The translations under genes were made by a program, and so were the position numbers. The notes beneath the pieces were generated by a model, which searched no databases, was not told the DNA's origin, and was given only the letters and a program-made list of their open reading frames with translations. From the NCBI GenBank assembly GCA_030407315.1, contig JALQPE010000952.1, forward strand, positions 1-32,808: 32,808 bases of DNA, in the 5' to 3' direction. Source of the DNA: Asparagopsis taxiformis (lineage: Eukaryota > Rhodophyta > Florideophyceae > Bonnemaisoniales > Bonnemaisoniaceae). Positions 1 through 8,804 of this stretch are shown here, in pieces (position 1 is the stretch's first letter; each line of letters opens with the position of its first letter).

Positions 1-2
1 GA

Positions 3-824
3 ATTGGACAAAGCAAGTATGCCCGTGCAATACTAGAACGCCTTGGTATGGCAGATTCGCGACTGTTTCCGACTCCCATGGAGTTATCTCGTTCCGACAC
101 GCCACGTCTAGATGCCTACTCAACTAACGAGTCTCCACTGACTGAGGCCCCGTACAGACAGGCCATCGGAAGCCTCATGTACCTGATGATAGTAACTCGC
201 CCCGATCTGGCCTACTGTGTAGGTCGACTTTCTCAATTCTGTCAAGATCCGCAGGAGATACACTGGCAGGCAGTGAATCGAGTACGTCGCTACTTAGCTG
301 GTACAATCTCCATGTGCATAGAGTACAAAGGCAAGGGTGAATTATCCCTAGTAGGGCATAGTAACTCCGATTGGGGTGGAGAATTGACGGACAGGAAGTC
401 AACAAGCGGATTCGTCCTCCTGATGGGAGGAGGTGCAGTGAGTTGTTCCTCCCGCAAGCAGACTGTGGTTGCGGCCTCTACATGTGAATCCGAGTATATA
501 TCACTGTGCATGTGTACCAAGGAGGCTATATGGCTCGTTCGTCTCTTCGCAGACATGCAAGGAGAGAAAAGTGTTCGCAGCATATTGTTGCACACAAATA
601 ACAAGTCGACGATCGTACTAGCTCATAACGAGTCTATGAACCGCAGAAACGAGCACATCGACATTGCGTACCACTTCGTCCGCGATGCAATACAGCAGAA
701 AAAGGTGTCCCTGAAATATGAGCCAACTACAGAGATGCCAGCGGACATGTTGACAAAGCCGTTGGGACGTATCTTGTTCCAGAAGTTCGTAGCGCTCTGC
801 GGGCTACACAACTATCAACTATAA
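3..824 (+). pseudogene. Ty1/copia polyprotein, 3' part (end of RT to RNase H), 5' cut by window edge
   Basis: The frame is open from base 3 to the stop at 822-824, so the 5' part lies outside the window. The protein carries the copia-type RT/RNase H linker (SLMYLMIVTRPDLAYCVGRL, WQAVNRVRRYLAGT), then the RNase H region (DRKSTSGFV, STCESEYISL) and the terminal TKPLGR.LF signature. In active relatives the first RNase H motif reads SDADW and the third contains CDN. Here they read SNSDW and HTNNKS, so two expected catalytic Asp residues are Asn. The Glu of CESEY remains. RNase H normally degrades the RNA strand of the RNA/DNA hybrid during reverse transcription. The frame has no stop, but the two substitutions suggest an inactive enzyme. 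A polypurine tract and LTR follow directly, as expected for the 3' end of the element. Confidence 0.9.
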
Positions 825-838
825 GTATATCATGCAAT

Positions 839-848
839 CGAGGGGGAG
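839..848 (+). other. Polypurine tract of the copia element
   Basis: The purine-rich CGAGGGGGAG lies 15 nt after the pol stop and directly abuts the TG that opens the LTR. In LTR retrotransposons this is the plus-strand DNA synthesis primer, and the position fits exactly. Confidence 0.75.
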
Positions 849-969
849 TGTTGCAGATTCGATCACATGATGGTTTAGTTGGTTGGTGATAATGGACCAA
901 TGGACAGTTTTTTGAAATCATTGTGGAATCATATACTGTGCCTGATCGTATTGAGCCAGAAGCAAATCG

Positions 970-1042
970 GCTGGTGTGGTCTAATGGTTGAGAATGCAGT
1001 CTGAGGTGTGAAGCGTCGTGAGTTCGAAGCCCGTTGTGTGAA
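970..1042 (+). other. tRNA-like segment inside the LTR (A and B box)
   Basis: An A-box match TGGTCTAATGG at 977-987 and a B-box match GAGTTCGAAGCC at 1020-1031 are spaced as in a tRNA: T8 to T54 is 46 nt. A TCT/AGA D-stem closes on an 8-nt loop. The T-stem and acceptor stem pair poorly, so this is not a functional tRNA gene. It could be a captured tRNA relic or an internal Pol III promoter. Confidence 0.4.
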
Positions 1043-1215
1043 GTCTTATTTTGAAAATTTTTGCACTTGCACCATTTCCACGTGTGGTGTTTCAGAAATT
1101 CTGGAAATATATTTCTGGAAACTTGATCTAATCGCTCACCGCCGCCGCTGCTGCAGATCTGATCTGAGTACAGGCAGAGAGCCGTTGAGGACGAAATCCC
1201 ACACACCAAGTTCCC

Positions 1216-1222
1216 TATAAAA
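1216..1222 (+). promoter_or_regulatory. TATA box of the LTR promoter
   Basis: TATAAAA lies 120 bp before the proposed LTR end, a usual place for a U3/R boundary. The start site would be expected about 25-30 bp downstream, near 1245-1250. Confidence 0.5.
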
Positions 1223-1440
1223 GGGACTATCGCAGACCAGCAGTTAGAGAATTTAGTCATCAACACTTCAACCCACTTTCCCTCTCTCGTCTCAGTAAAC
1301 TCAACAACCTTTGAGACTGCTATATCAATTTTTACCGGAACAGAAAATTTGAGAAAAATCAAAGACGTTTAATCAAGCAGCTAGCATGATATTTAATCTA
1401 TGCATAATTCAGTTCTTTCAAACGGGCCAAAAACAAACTA

Positions 1441-1985
1441 TCAATTCAGGATTACACTAGGGCCAGGTCCTGTAGTCCTTGAGTGGCGATTGGCGCGGGG
1501 CACTAGCTTGCCATGGTTGTGGCACCCCTTTCGCGCACTAACCCAAGTTTCCGGGGCTTCTGGTGTTGTATTCCGCAGCAAACGGAGATTGGATTTCACC
1601 TTACACGCGGCCATATTCCTATTTGCGAGGCCTCTGAAGCATTTCAGCTCTACACACTTCACAAACGGGCCCCTTCTGTACTCATATTTCGCATGGACTT
1701 GGAAGTAATCCCCTTCGGCCGCACAAGCTGCCTGAAAAGCTTCCACCGAAACAACTTGTTCTCCAAATGCAAGAATATAGAAATATCCGAGTCGAAACGT
1801 AGATTGTTCCGGCCACCGTCGGTAGTGTCAAGGAGTAGGGCTAAACGTACATTTAGAGTGATTAGATGTATAACATCCAAATCAGAGACACGAAGGCGGC
1901 GATTAGGAGCCAAATTTCGAGATACCGTCTCACACGTTGCCACCACACGCTTGAAGAATGCTAAAACAGCATCGGGGTCAATCAT
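1441..1985 (-). pseudogene. MULE-like transposase N-terminus with FAR1/WRKY-GCM1-type zinc finger, frameshifted and truncated
   Basis: On the minus strand an ATG at 1985 opens a frame (starts MIDPDAVLAFFKRVV) that continues, after a one-base shift near 1740-1760, into a second frame ending at 1441. The second part has well-spaced Cys residues (FVKCVELKCF, AACKVKSN), then ETWVSARKGCHNHGK. The W..x(n)..HNH ending is typical of the DNA-binding zinc finger at the N-terminus of FAR1/MuDR-type proteins. No DDE catalytic region follows: the frame stops 98 bp from the copia LTR end, so the transposase body is missing or was displaced. The start codon overlaps the end of the upstream protease frame by 8 nt. 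The family call rests on the HNH pattern and on the neighbouring C48 protease, a known companion of some MULEs. It is moderate, not certain. Confidence 0.45.
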
Positions 1986-2736
1986 TTGTCATGAACGACA
2001 TGTACATGTCATTTTCTTCTAAGTATTTCTTTTCCTCGATATATGTAAAAGTCGTCATGCCGCCAACGGTCAGTGCAAAATGACTGATAGTTGAAATAAC
2101 GTAATAACCACAGCTATTCACGTCCGCTTGGGTCTTGTAATGTAGCACGTCGGTCATGTAGCTGGAGTTCATAATTTGCCACGTAGACCCAGTGATGGTA
2201 TTTAAAACGGAATTCACCACTGATAACATGTCTCCGAAACCTTGTGGCGACTGTTGAACAAGGTTATCGGCGCAATAGATTCTCTCAGAACTGAAACCTG
2301 GGAGCAACGAGTCGTTACTCGACACAACGAGGCACCAATGACGTTCATTGGCCATCAGAATTAGTACCGTACGGGTATCACTGCAACGTAGAAGTGGACT
2401 GGTACGGTCCACAAGGCCAGACAAGATGTTTTCTCTTAACGTCTTGTCTGCCTGCGTAGCGGCACTGATGAACTTGACTGATGTCGACGGGGGGACGACC
2501 ACAGTGCCCAATGGAAAGTCCATTTGTGACAGGGCACCCAATAAGATGTGATCATCCATCATGTGATCATTCCTCACTTGAAGTATCCAATCAGGAACGA
2601 CATCGTTCGCGTTCCGTGCGCTGTCACTACTCTTGAAGATTTTCTCCACGTATTGACGGATATATTCGTTCTCCGTGTCGACCCCAAGCGATTGGAGTCG
2701 GCGTGTAGTGAGTGACAGCGATGGGGTTCGGGACAT
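1978..2736 (-). CDS. C48 (Ulp1/SENP-type) cysteine protease, probably transposon-borne
   Basis: An intact 252-codon frame. The C48 catalytic set is visible in order: His133 in NERHWCLVV, Asp157 in IYCADNL, Gln203 and Cys209 in TQADVNSCGYYV. The Q-x5-C spacing and the CG.Y after the nucleophile match Ulp1 family proteases, which cleave SUMO or related tags and precursors. The N-terminal 100 residues carry no motif I recognise. C48 domains occur in plant MULEs (KAONASHI, CUMULE) and other DNA transposons, and the adjacent zinc-finger ORF on the same strand fits that context. A cellular SUMO protease is less likely because the gene sits among transposon debris. This is the best preserved frame in the first 20 kb. 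Confidence 0.75.
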   Translation of the reverse strand: MSRTPSLSLTTRRLQSLGVDTENEYIRQYVEKIFKSSDSARNANDVVPDWILQVRNDHMMDDHILLGALSQMDFPLGTVVVPPSTSVKFISAATQADKTLRENILSGLVDRTSPLLRCSDTRTVLILMANERHWCLVVSSNDSLLPGFSSERIYCADNLVQQSPQGFGDMLSVVNSVLNTITGSTWQIMNSSYMTDVLHYKTQADVNSCGYYVISTISHFALTVGGMTTFTYIEEKKYLEENDMYMSFMTND

Positions 2737-3088
2737 CGTGGTGCGGCGGTAATAAATATGATGTAATAGTAGATGTTACATTCTCGCAGCTGCCCCTTTC
2801 ATGTTGTTCTTCTATAGGACCTGCTCACTCCCTGCATAATCTATGCATGTCTATCGAGCTGTTAATCTGCCTCATTACCGTAAAAAGACACATACTGCAT
2901 TCTCATCGGATATGAACATATCCAACAATAATTGATGTCATGTACATGACCAAATACTACTTAATTCTCATTGGACAAGGAGACATCCTATTGATAATTA
3001 TATCATGTACATTTGGGCAGTAATTTGAACAGCTATCTAGCAAGATAGCCATCAGATTCTTCAAAATGAGTATACACCTCGATTTTAT
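2737..3088. other. Gene-free spacer, AT-rich
   Basis: No credible frame on either strand. It would hold the promoter and possibly the terminal repeat of the MULE-like element reading leftwards, but I could not find the matching inverted copy. Confidence 0.4.
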
Positions 3089-3874
3089 TCATGATAACTG
3101 CTTCTCAATAGTACTGAGTTTCTTTCTTCTGTTTCCACTCAGGACTTCCCAATGGGCCTCGAAAGCTTCCACTGCTGTAACCCACTGGGCATCTGACACA
3201 CTAAATATATCTGTTATATCATCATGGAACGAAAAAACTCACGCATCAGCCGCTTGTATCGCTGGAACTTGCGTTTATGGCCCGTTTTAGTCTATTTTGA
3301 CTCAGTATACTGATGAAAGATCAATTTTCGCATGTATATGTCGTTTAAAAGACGCACTGGGTGGAAACCGTCTGCAGCGCTTCCGTGGCGCCATAATGAG
3401 ACGAGGCTTGATGCATCCTTCGGTGGTTTTGGAATATATGTTGCCTCCAATACTCGGCCCACATATTTAAGTGTATTATATGGCCCAGTATTATCTACTG
3501 TAGCCTGATCCGCACTCCCTGATCCAAATTGCGTCGTAGTCCGACCTATGGGATTAGATGTATCGTGGCATGTTCTTGCTGGAAACCCAACGGACCCTGC
3601 CAAAGTTGGTACACCTCCTCCATTTGTTCTTGTACTATTTTTAGTTTTTCTGCCCCAGAGTAGTTCAAATCAAGATTTAGCAGGTTGGTCCATATTTCTG
3701 CGTCGTTTTGCCCTCCCGGTTGTGCATGTGTAGAGACTGGTCAGTCAGCTTCTGGGCGTCTTCCTCCATAGAAATCTGATCTGATAGTGACTCTTTCCTT
3801 ACATATACTGGTTCAATGAATCCTTCTCCACTGCATCCACCTTGAATTCGCTTACTTTCATTCCTTCGCTCCAT
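3089..3874 (-). pseudogene. Decayed minus-strand gene of unknown family
   Basis: Protein-like sequence can be followed in one direction across several frames. It starts at MERRNESKRIQGGC (3874), passes through EIWTNLLNLDLNYSGAEKL and VQEQMEEVYQLWQG (about 3590-3690), then NTLKYVGRVLEATYIPKPPK and GFHPVRLLNDIYMRKL (3292-3600), and ends in SDAQWVTAVEAFEAHWEVLS and STIEKQLS with a stop at 3089-3091. At least three single-base frameshifts are needed, and the amino-acid composition stays coding-like across them. I recognise no domain. It lies upstream of the C48 protease on the same strand and may belong to the same element. Confidence 0.5.
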
Positions 3875-3959
3875 ATACCAGATGTAGTTGTAAACGCTTT
3901 AGTTGAGTAGTGTAGGACCAACCGAAATGGCAATCGCAAAGGGGACTTCTAGAACCGTT

Positions 3960-4740
3960 TGTCGTGTCAGGGCGTAGTGAACCGGATCGCGCTGTCGAAC
4001 TTGCATTTCGCACGTCGCTCGGTCGCTGTGGCGGCCGAGTGGTACAACGGCGGAACGCGCTGGGATCGATCGCAACACGGGATTCGCGGGACGGCGCAAG
4101 CCGTGATCTCAGGGTTAGGTCACCGATTAAAATCGAGAACGACGCGATCTACGCGATCTACGCAGGGTTCGTAAATGCCTGGCCGAGTAGTATGCGACGC
4201 AACGAGTAGTATGCGACGCAACGCGCGGTATTGCGGTTCTAAGCAGTTCGACGGTCGGTATACGCGGCGAGCGCGCACGTACGTCGGCGATCGTGAGCAA
4301 TCCGCACGCAACGTCTCAACGCAATCGGCCCTCGCGACGCGCTAGACGCCTAACTCGTAGCTGCGAAAGTGCTGGACGCTTATTGGTAAGGTGCGAAGAA
4401 GAACAACGATTAGTAGCTAACTACTCAGGACAGGTTGTCCTTGCGCGACCGGCCGGCGGCAGCTCGCTCGCACGCAAAAAGGGAAATATTTGGGAAAAAG
4501 TGTTTCGTCATAAAAAACCCAAAAAGGGGAAATAAAGGGAAATTCGGAGAAATTGCTACACGTGGCGCCGGACTCGCGGTTTCGTGGCAACGTTCGCGCG
4601 CACGTGCTCGAATAGACGCTCCGTGACACGTAATCACAACACCACGCGTACGCCCGCTTACTAATTAACAAAGGCAGATGCACGCCAATTCAACACGACG
4701 CAATCGCAGCGAACGTGCGCGCGTCGACGAAATAAATTGC
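3960..4740. other. CpG-rich, GC-rich block without a gene
   Basis: Base composition changes sharply from the AT-rich flanks to CG-dinucleotide-rich DNA. Frames present are short and overlap on both strands with Arg/Ala-rich products typical of GC-rich non-coding DNA. It contains a 9-bp tandem repeat (GCGATCTAC, 4144-4162) and a 19-bp tandem repeat (4185-4222). A stretch resembling a tRNA-Ser/Leu A box (GGCCGAGTGG, near 4032) has no correctly spaced B box. Confidence 0.5.
4185..4222. repeat. 19-bp direct tandem duplication
   Basis: GAGTAGTATGCGACGCAAC occurs twice head to tail with no mismatch. Confidence 0.9.
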
Positions 4741-5058
4741 GCCACAAATAGCAAACAAGAATAAATCACTTCAATAGAAACACATGAGTGTTGAGAAAGT
4801 ATGAGCCCGTAACAATCAACGCAAAGTATAGAATCGTAGCAGCAGAGATAGTTCTCGTAACGGATAGTGGAAAGGTAGCAAGTGAACTATCCGTTTTCTT
4901 GAGTTAGATTATCAACTAACCACTTCAAATGTATTTCTGATTGCGCTATTATAACATGTTAAGAATATATACTAATTAGTTCACCTTAGAGTAAGACTGA
5001 AATTATTTACCGGTGCTGTCTCGAGCATGCCTTCAGGGAAGGGTTTGGAGTCTAATAT
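4741..5058. other. AT-rich spacer
   Basis: No frame, no RNA gene and no clear repeat seen. Confidence 0.4.
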
Positions 5059-5256
5059 TCACGGTACTGAGCCACTGAGGGTTTCCAGAGCGGGTTCATT
5101 GTTTGGCAATGTGTGCTCCAAAAACAAGTGCGTGGTGTTACAACAGGCTTTCATTCCACCCCGATCGTCAATCCAAATTCTGCAAATTATAACAGAGGGC
5201 GATTGAGCTAACCTTAACTTATCATACCATTCGACATCCTTTATTTCAGGATCCAT
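5059..5256 (-). CDS. Short hypothetical ORF downstream of the tyrosine recombinase
   Basis: A 65-codon frame with coding-like composition (VEWYDKLRLAQSPSVIICR, IWIDDRGGMKACC). It lies about 110 bp beyond the recombinase stop on the same strand, so it may be a remnant of the same element. No domain recognised. Low confidence that it is expressed. Confidence 0.25.
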   Translation of the reverse strand: MDPEIKDVEWYDKLRLAQSPSVIICRIWIDDRGGMKACCNTTHLFLEHTLPNNEPALETLSGSVP

Positions 5257-5369
5257 AAACTGACGCTAGTTTGGTACACTGCAATTGCACTGATTACAAT
5301 AGATTGGAATCTAATTGTGGTCACTCACTCCCTGTGCGCCACAAGTAACGATTTTTTTATTTTTCTTCT

Positions 5370-6070
5370 CTAGCTGCCACTCTCCTGTTCTGTCCAATCC
5401 AATTGGACCGTATCAGCGCGTCTCAGGAAATCTTCTATATTTGTGAACCTGGGGAGATCTGGTGCACTACAGCCGTTGTACGCTGCGCAGTAGATTGCAT
5501 ATGAATTGACCCCTGTCATGTGTATTTTTTCCATGACTTGTTCATCGCGTAGCCCAAGCGATCTGTACAGCTGCGGCTGTAATCAAACGGGGAGCGATTC
5601 ATGAACCGCTCCCCGTTTGATTGAGTGGCCCGAGTACAGATCTCTCGGGTCGACTCCAAACATGCGTAGACGCTCTCGCATGAAATCTGTGAACCTCTTC
5701 ACGGGCCATGCTTCTTCCGGCCTTACCATATTATTTTTGTCTACTGTACAGAACAAGTACCCCAGGCCTGTTTCCACGTATACCCAGCCAAGATAGAATG
5801 GCCACGAATAGATCAGCGACGACAACGCTTCGCATACCGGAGTTTCCGGGCCACTCCTCCAACCTATACTCTCGGGGCTTCGTAGAGTTTTTAATTGACT
5901 CTGTAGTTGTAAGTAGAACACTCCCTGTACCCATACGGCCCGGATCTATAGTTACATGCGATACTTTGAACTTTCGAACCTCATCATACCTGAGGCCCAG
6001 ATTCAATCCTACTATCATGATTGCGTGTAGCAGTATATCTCGCATATCTATCTCTGACCCACAACCCAAC
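5370..6070 (-). pseudogene. Tyrosine recombinase, catalytic C-terminal half (Crypton/DIRS-like)
   Basis: Minus-strand reading from the mariner junction at 6070. Motifs in order: VGLNLGLRYDEVRKFKVSHV with the first catalytic Arg, then YSGHSIKRGAV (the His...Arg box), then QLYRSLGLRDEQVME and IHMTGVNSYAIYCAAYNG, which holds the likely Tyr nucleophile, ending at a TAG at 5370-5372. Tyrosine recombinases of this type catalyse strand exchange for Crypton and DIRS elements. There is a frame change between about 5731 and 5921, and the His-box region is broken by a 30-bp in-frame insertion that carries a TGA (5574-5603). The N-terminal half of the same gene lies on the far side of the mariner insertion (8805-9475). 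Confidence 0.75.
5581..5622. repeat. 42-bp near-perfect palindrome inside the recombinase gene
   Basis: The two 21-bp arms are reverse complements except for one pair (5597/5606). The left arm starts AATCAAACGGGGAGCG and the right arm ends CGCTCCCCGTTTGATT. It falls exactly where the recombinase reading is interrupted. Confidence 0.95.
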
Positions 6071-6289
6071 TAAATTCCAACACAGTTACCGAGAGAATTG
6101 TGAAATCGTGGAATTAATATAGAAAAATCCACAAAATGCCAACTTAGAAAGTTTACGTATCTTCGGTTCTAGTTGTCCATTTCTCTTCATTTTAACGTCA
6201 AAATAAAGCTTTTCTAGAGCTCGAATTTTCTATGAGATTTCAGGACCTATATATCAGCACAATTTCTCAGTTTATTCAATTGTAAATTT

Positions 6290-7780
6290 CTAAGCTTCTA
6301 GGCCATTTCCTTCTCGGACTGCATCTTCGTTCAATGCATTGACTTCCGCCAGGGGTAGATCAAAATCCGATACGGGAGAGTCCGAGTCATCTGAAGACTC
6401 AGATTGCTCGCCGTTTCGTACAGCCCAATCGCTATCATTGTGCTCATCGTATTCATTGCTGTCATAGATTTGAGACAAACGCTAATAGCGGTCTTCCTCA
6501 CGCTTAGCATGCTCCGCATACAGTTTGAACTTTTCTGCAGAAATGTTTCAAGTTCTTGTTCTGTGAGCCTCTCCACGTCACCAAGCCTGAACCCCATATT
6601 CTGACTTGCAACAGAACGCTTCACTGTACCCCACACCATTTCTATAGGATTGAGCTCTGGATGAGCCACGGGAAGAAATAAAATTTTGATCTCGAAGGAG
6701 CCATCTGAAACTTGTCTGCCAGCTCCTGTGCATGGTATTTGCATCCTTGATGGCACTTTTTTTGGCTTCAGCGAGCAGTTGGTTTTTTGACTTCCTGTCA
6801 GCCCACTGAATTGGCCAGTCATCATCGAGTAGCCCGTCCCATCGCTTGATCGTATCAATAAGGTCCTTTTTATTCCATGCTGTCGTCGGTTTTCTTGTGT
6901 CATGTGTCATCATTGTGTGGTACTTTGCCCGGTCGAACAAAAGAACACATCGCCGCCCAGTTGCGCGCAACTGTGGGAATACAGTATCCTCAAGCCAACC
7001 CATGAACGCCTTACCATTAATTTCGGAGTGGTAGTCTGGATTGGCCCGTTTTCGACCTGTGAACAGGAGAAGACATCCTTCCAGTAGACCAGTACGCTCG
7101 GATCCCAGGTGGCAAACGATCGATCGATCACCACTCCCTGATGGAACCCTATAATCGATGTCTTCCGGGCCTGTATGATTCGCTGGCTGCCATATATTCG
7201 TTTGTGCCATGTTCTTGAACACCCACGTTTCATCCTGGCAGTATATATCGTATCCTTCGGAACGGTACTTGGCAATCTATTCAAGATAGTTGTCACGCAA
7301 TAAGATCACGTCACTTCTTTCCCTTGTGAAATCATAGTGATTCTTCCGTTTGGAGTACTGGAAGCCATGACTGTTCATATATCTTCTGAATGTCTCTGCT
7401 GACCTATGAAATTATGGCTTCGAATCTAGGCCATCGAAAACATCTAAATTAACATCTACCAGGCGCTTTCGAATGCTGCACAGGTTTGGAATCTGTTCGC
7501 CCTCAATAATCATATCACGCAAGAGGATTCTTATGATTGGTGCAAAACACTCTGGTACTGCAGTCTTGCGGGTGGGCCTCTTGGAAACCTCTTCAAATGA
7601 TGGGAATTGCGCGACGTCAGCTGCAGACTGAATTCTACTAACAGTATTGTGCGACACTCCTGTGGCTCGACACGTACGATATAGGACATGGTTGCGTCCA
7701 ATAGTTTTCTTCCCCCCTTTTTCATCTTGGAAGAACTTCCTGAAATCATAAATCATCCGCGCAATCGGACGGTAGATCAC
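6290..7780 (-). pseudogene. Mariner/IS630-type DDE transposase, decayed
   Basis: Minus-strand sequence from MIYRPIARMIYDFRKF (7780) to an acidic tail ending at 6290. The N-terminus has a helix-turn-helix-like stretch (YRTCRATGVSHNTVSRIQSA). The catalytic core shows the first Asp in YCQDETWVF, the second in VLLFDRAKYHTM and the Glu in HPELNPIEMVWGTVK, so the DDE residues are all still present. The tail is rich in Asp, Ser and Glu (SEQSSESSDDSD type). Lesions include a TAG at 7277-7279 just before the first Asp, another TAG near 6482, and several frameshifts (about 7410, 6900-6720 and 6550-6480). It cannot make a complete enzyme. The family call is firm from the DETW and ELNPIE motifs. Confidence 0.85.
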
Positions 7781-8721
7781 TTCGTGATGTGTAGAACGCT
7801 TTCGTGGTCAACCAATACCGCGGCGGGTTAGTGTGACAAGGGGATATGAGAGAGACGGAGCAGACATCTCCGGGGATGGTAGAGGAGGGATAATGGATGG
7901 TAGCCTTGGTAGAATGGGAGTTTTCGCATTTACAAACCTACTCTAGCAGTGTTTTACTATGTCTCATATTTCTTGATAAAGTTAAGGAGCTACAGTATCC
8001 GTTATGTCCATGCAGTTTACTGAATTTAGGAATCATAATTATCCGCGAGGGCATCAAGGATTGGAAAAAATAAAATTGAAGTAAGCTTGTGCTGAAGAGC
8101 CACCAAGGGATCCCTGCTTTGCTACATTCCCGAAATTGATTTCTGCTTACTGACGTCACTGGCATCTGAATCGTACTCTCATCATGCTACAAGCAACTTC
8201 CAGTACAGATTTATTTTTAACTGCCCACGCGGAAAATAGACAACTTGTAGTGGTCCACAAATAAGATTAGATTACAGAGACCAATTTCTTGTCTCCTCGA
8301 ATCCTAGACTCGAACTCCCAATCAACACATCCCCCATGTTCTGGTCTTACCGTTTAAGCCAGTGGGAATTTATCAACTTGACAGTACAGTGCCGCCGTTG
8401 TCCTTTTATTCATATGGCATGACATAATGGGCAAAAATGGTATTACTGACCGTTCAATTATTTAGATTATTTATAGTATATGTTTCTATCGTAACTAAAT
8501 CACCTGCATACTCCCCGGGATGCTTTGTGGCTCTCCCACAAAATAAATCGTGAGGGTTCTACTCTAGCCGTTTACGCCCTGAGAGCCTCTAAACGGCTCC
8601 TAGACTTCATCCTGTAGCTGTGAAGAAGTTGATGGTAGTGTTATAGAATAGTATTTAGGAGTAGAAAAGGCATCGGTGTAGCTTTCTCACAAAAAAAGAA
8701 TCGACGAAAATGGAAGACGGG
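7781..8721. other. Right-hand non-coding interior of the mariner element
   Basis: No coherent frame. It contains a GATCGATCGATC-type short repeat upstream of the region (near 7120), a tRNA-like relic (8296-8368) and AT-rich sequence. It may include a nested insertion whose ends I could not define. Confidence 0.4.
8296..8368 (-). other. tRNA-like relic with A and B boxes
   Basis: On the minus strand an A-box match TGGCTTAAACGG (8361-8350) and a B-box match GAGTTCGAGTC (8317-8307) are spaced as in a tRNA, with T8 to T54 at 47 nt. A CTT/AAG D-stem and a short ACA/TGT anticodon stem with a 7-nt loop can be drawn. The acceptor and T stems are largely unpaired. It is probably a tRNA pseudogene or the head of a tRNA-derived SINE. 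Confidence 0.4.
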
Positions 8722-8765
8722 AGCCCTAAATTTTTAATTAACGTTTTAATTAAAAATTTAGGGCT
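8722..8765. repeat. Perfect 20-bp inverted repeat near the mariner right end
   Basis: Arms 8722-8741 and 8746-8765 are exact reverse complements (left arm starts AGCCCTAAATTTTTAATTAA) around a 4-bp spacer. A second, overlapping inverted pair is AACGTTTTAAT (8740-8750) and ATTAAAACGTT (8766-8776). Confidence 0.95.
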
Positions 8766-8804
8766 ATTAAAACGTTATTCTCTCGGTAGCTGTGTTGGAC
8801 TTTA

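Larger units (their letters stand above)
849..1342 (+). repeat. 3' long terminal repeat of the copia element
   Basis: The sequence starts TGTTGCAG after the polypurine tract and ends CCGGAACA, giving the short TGTT/AACA inverted ends typical of copia LTRs. Length is 494 bp. It contains a TATA box at 1216-1222 and a tRNA-like segment at about 970-1042. The 5' LTR and its target duplication are outside the window. The 3' flank starts GAAAA, which would be the 5-bp target duplication if these ends are right. The 3' boundary is inferred from the inverted ends, not from a second LTR copy. Confidence 0.7.
6071..8804 (-). mobile_element. Tc1/mariner (IS630 superfamily) element inserted in the tyrosine recombinase gene
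   Basis: Terminal inverted repeats of 26 bp (6073-6098 and 8777-8802) differ at two positions. They start AA(T/G)TCCAACACAG and continue (T/C)TACCGAGAGAAT. Each is bordered by TA (6071-6072 and 8803-8804), the target duplication of this superfamily. Length between duplications is 2730 bp. The interior carries a decayed minus-strand transposase (6290-7780) and about 900 bp of extra right-hand sequence with a tRNA-like relic (8296-8368) and a strong palindrome (8722-8765). Removing the element and one TA joins the two halves of the recombinase in the same frame, with one TAG at the joint. Confidence 0.9.

Noticed and set aside
1008..1220. 70-codon plus frame within the LTR and antisense frame 727-1362
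   Set aside because: Both lie across LTR and pol sequence. They are shadows with no motif.
4020..4100. Possible tRNA-Ser/Leu gene (GGCCGAGTGG near 4032)
   Set aside because: No B box at the right distance and no cloverleaf stems. The match is likely by chance in GC-rich DNA.
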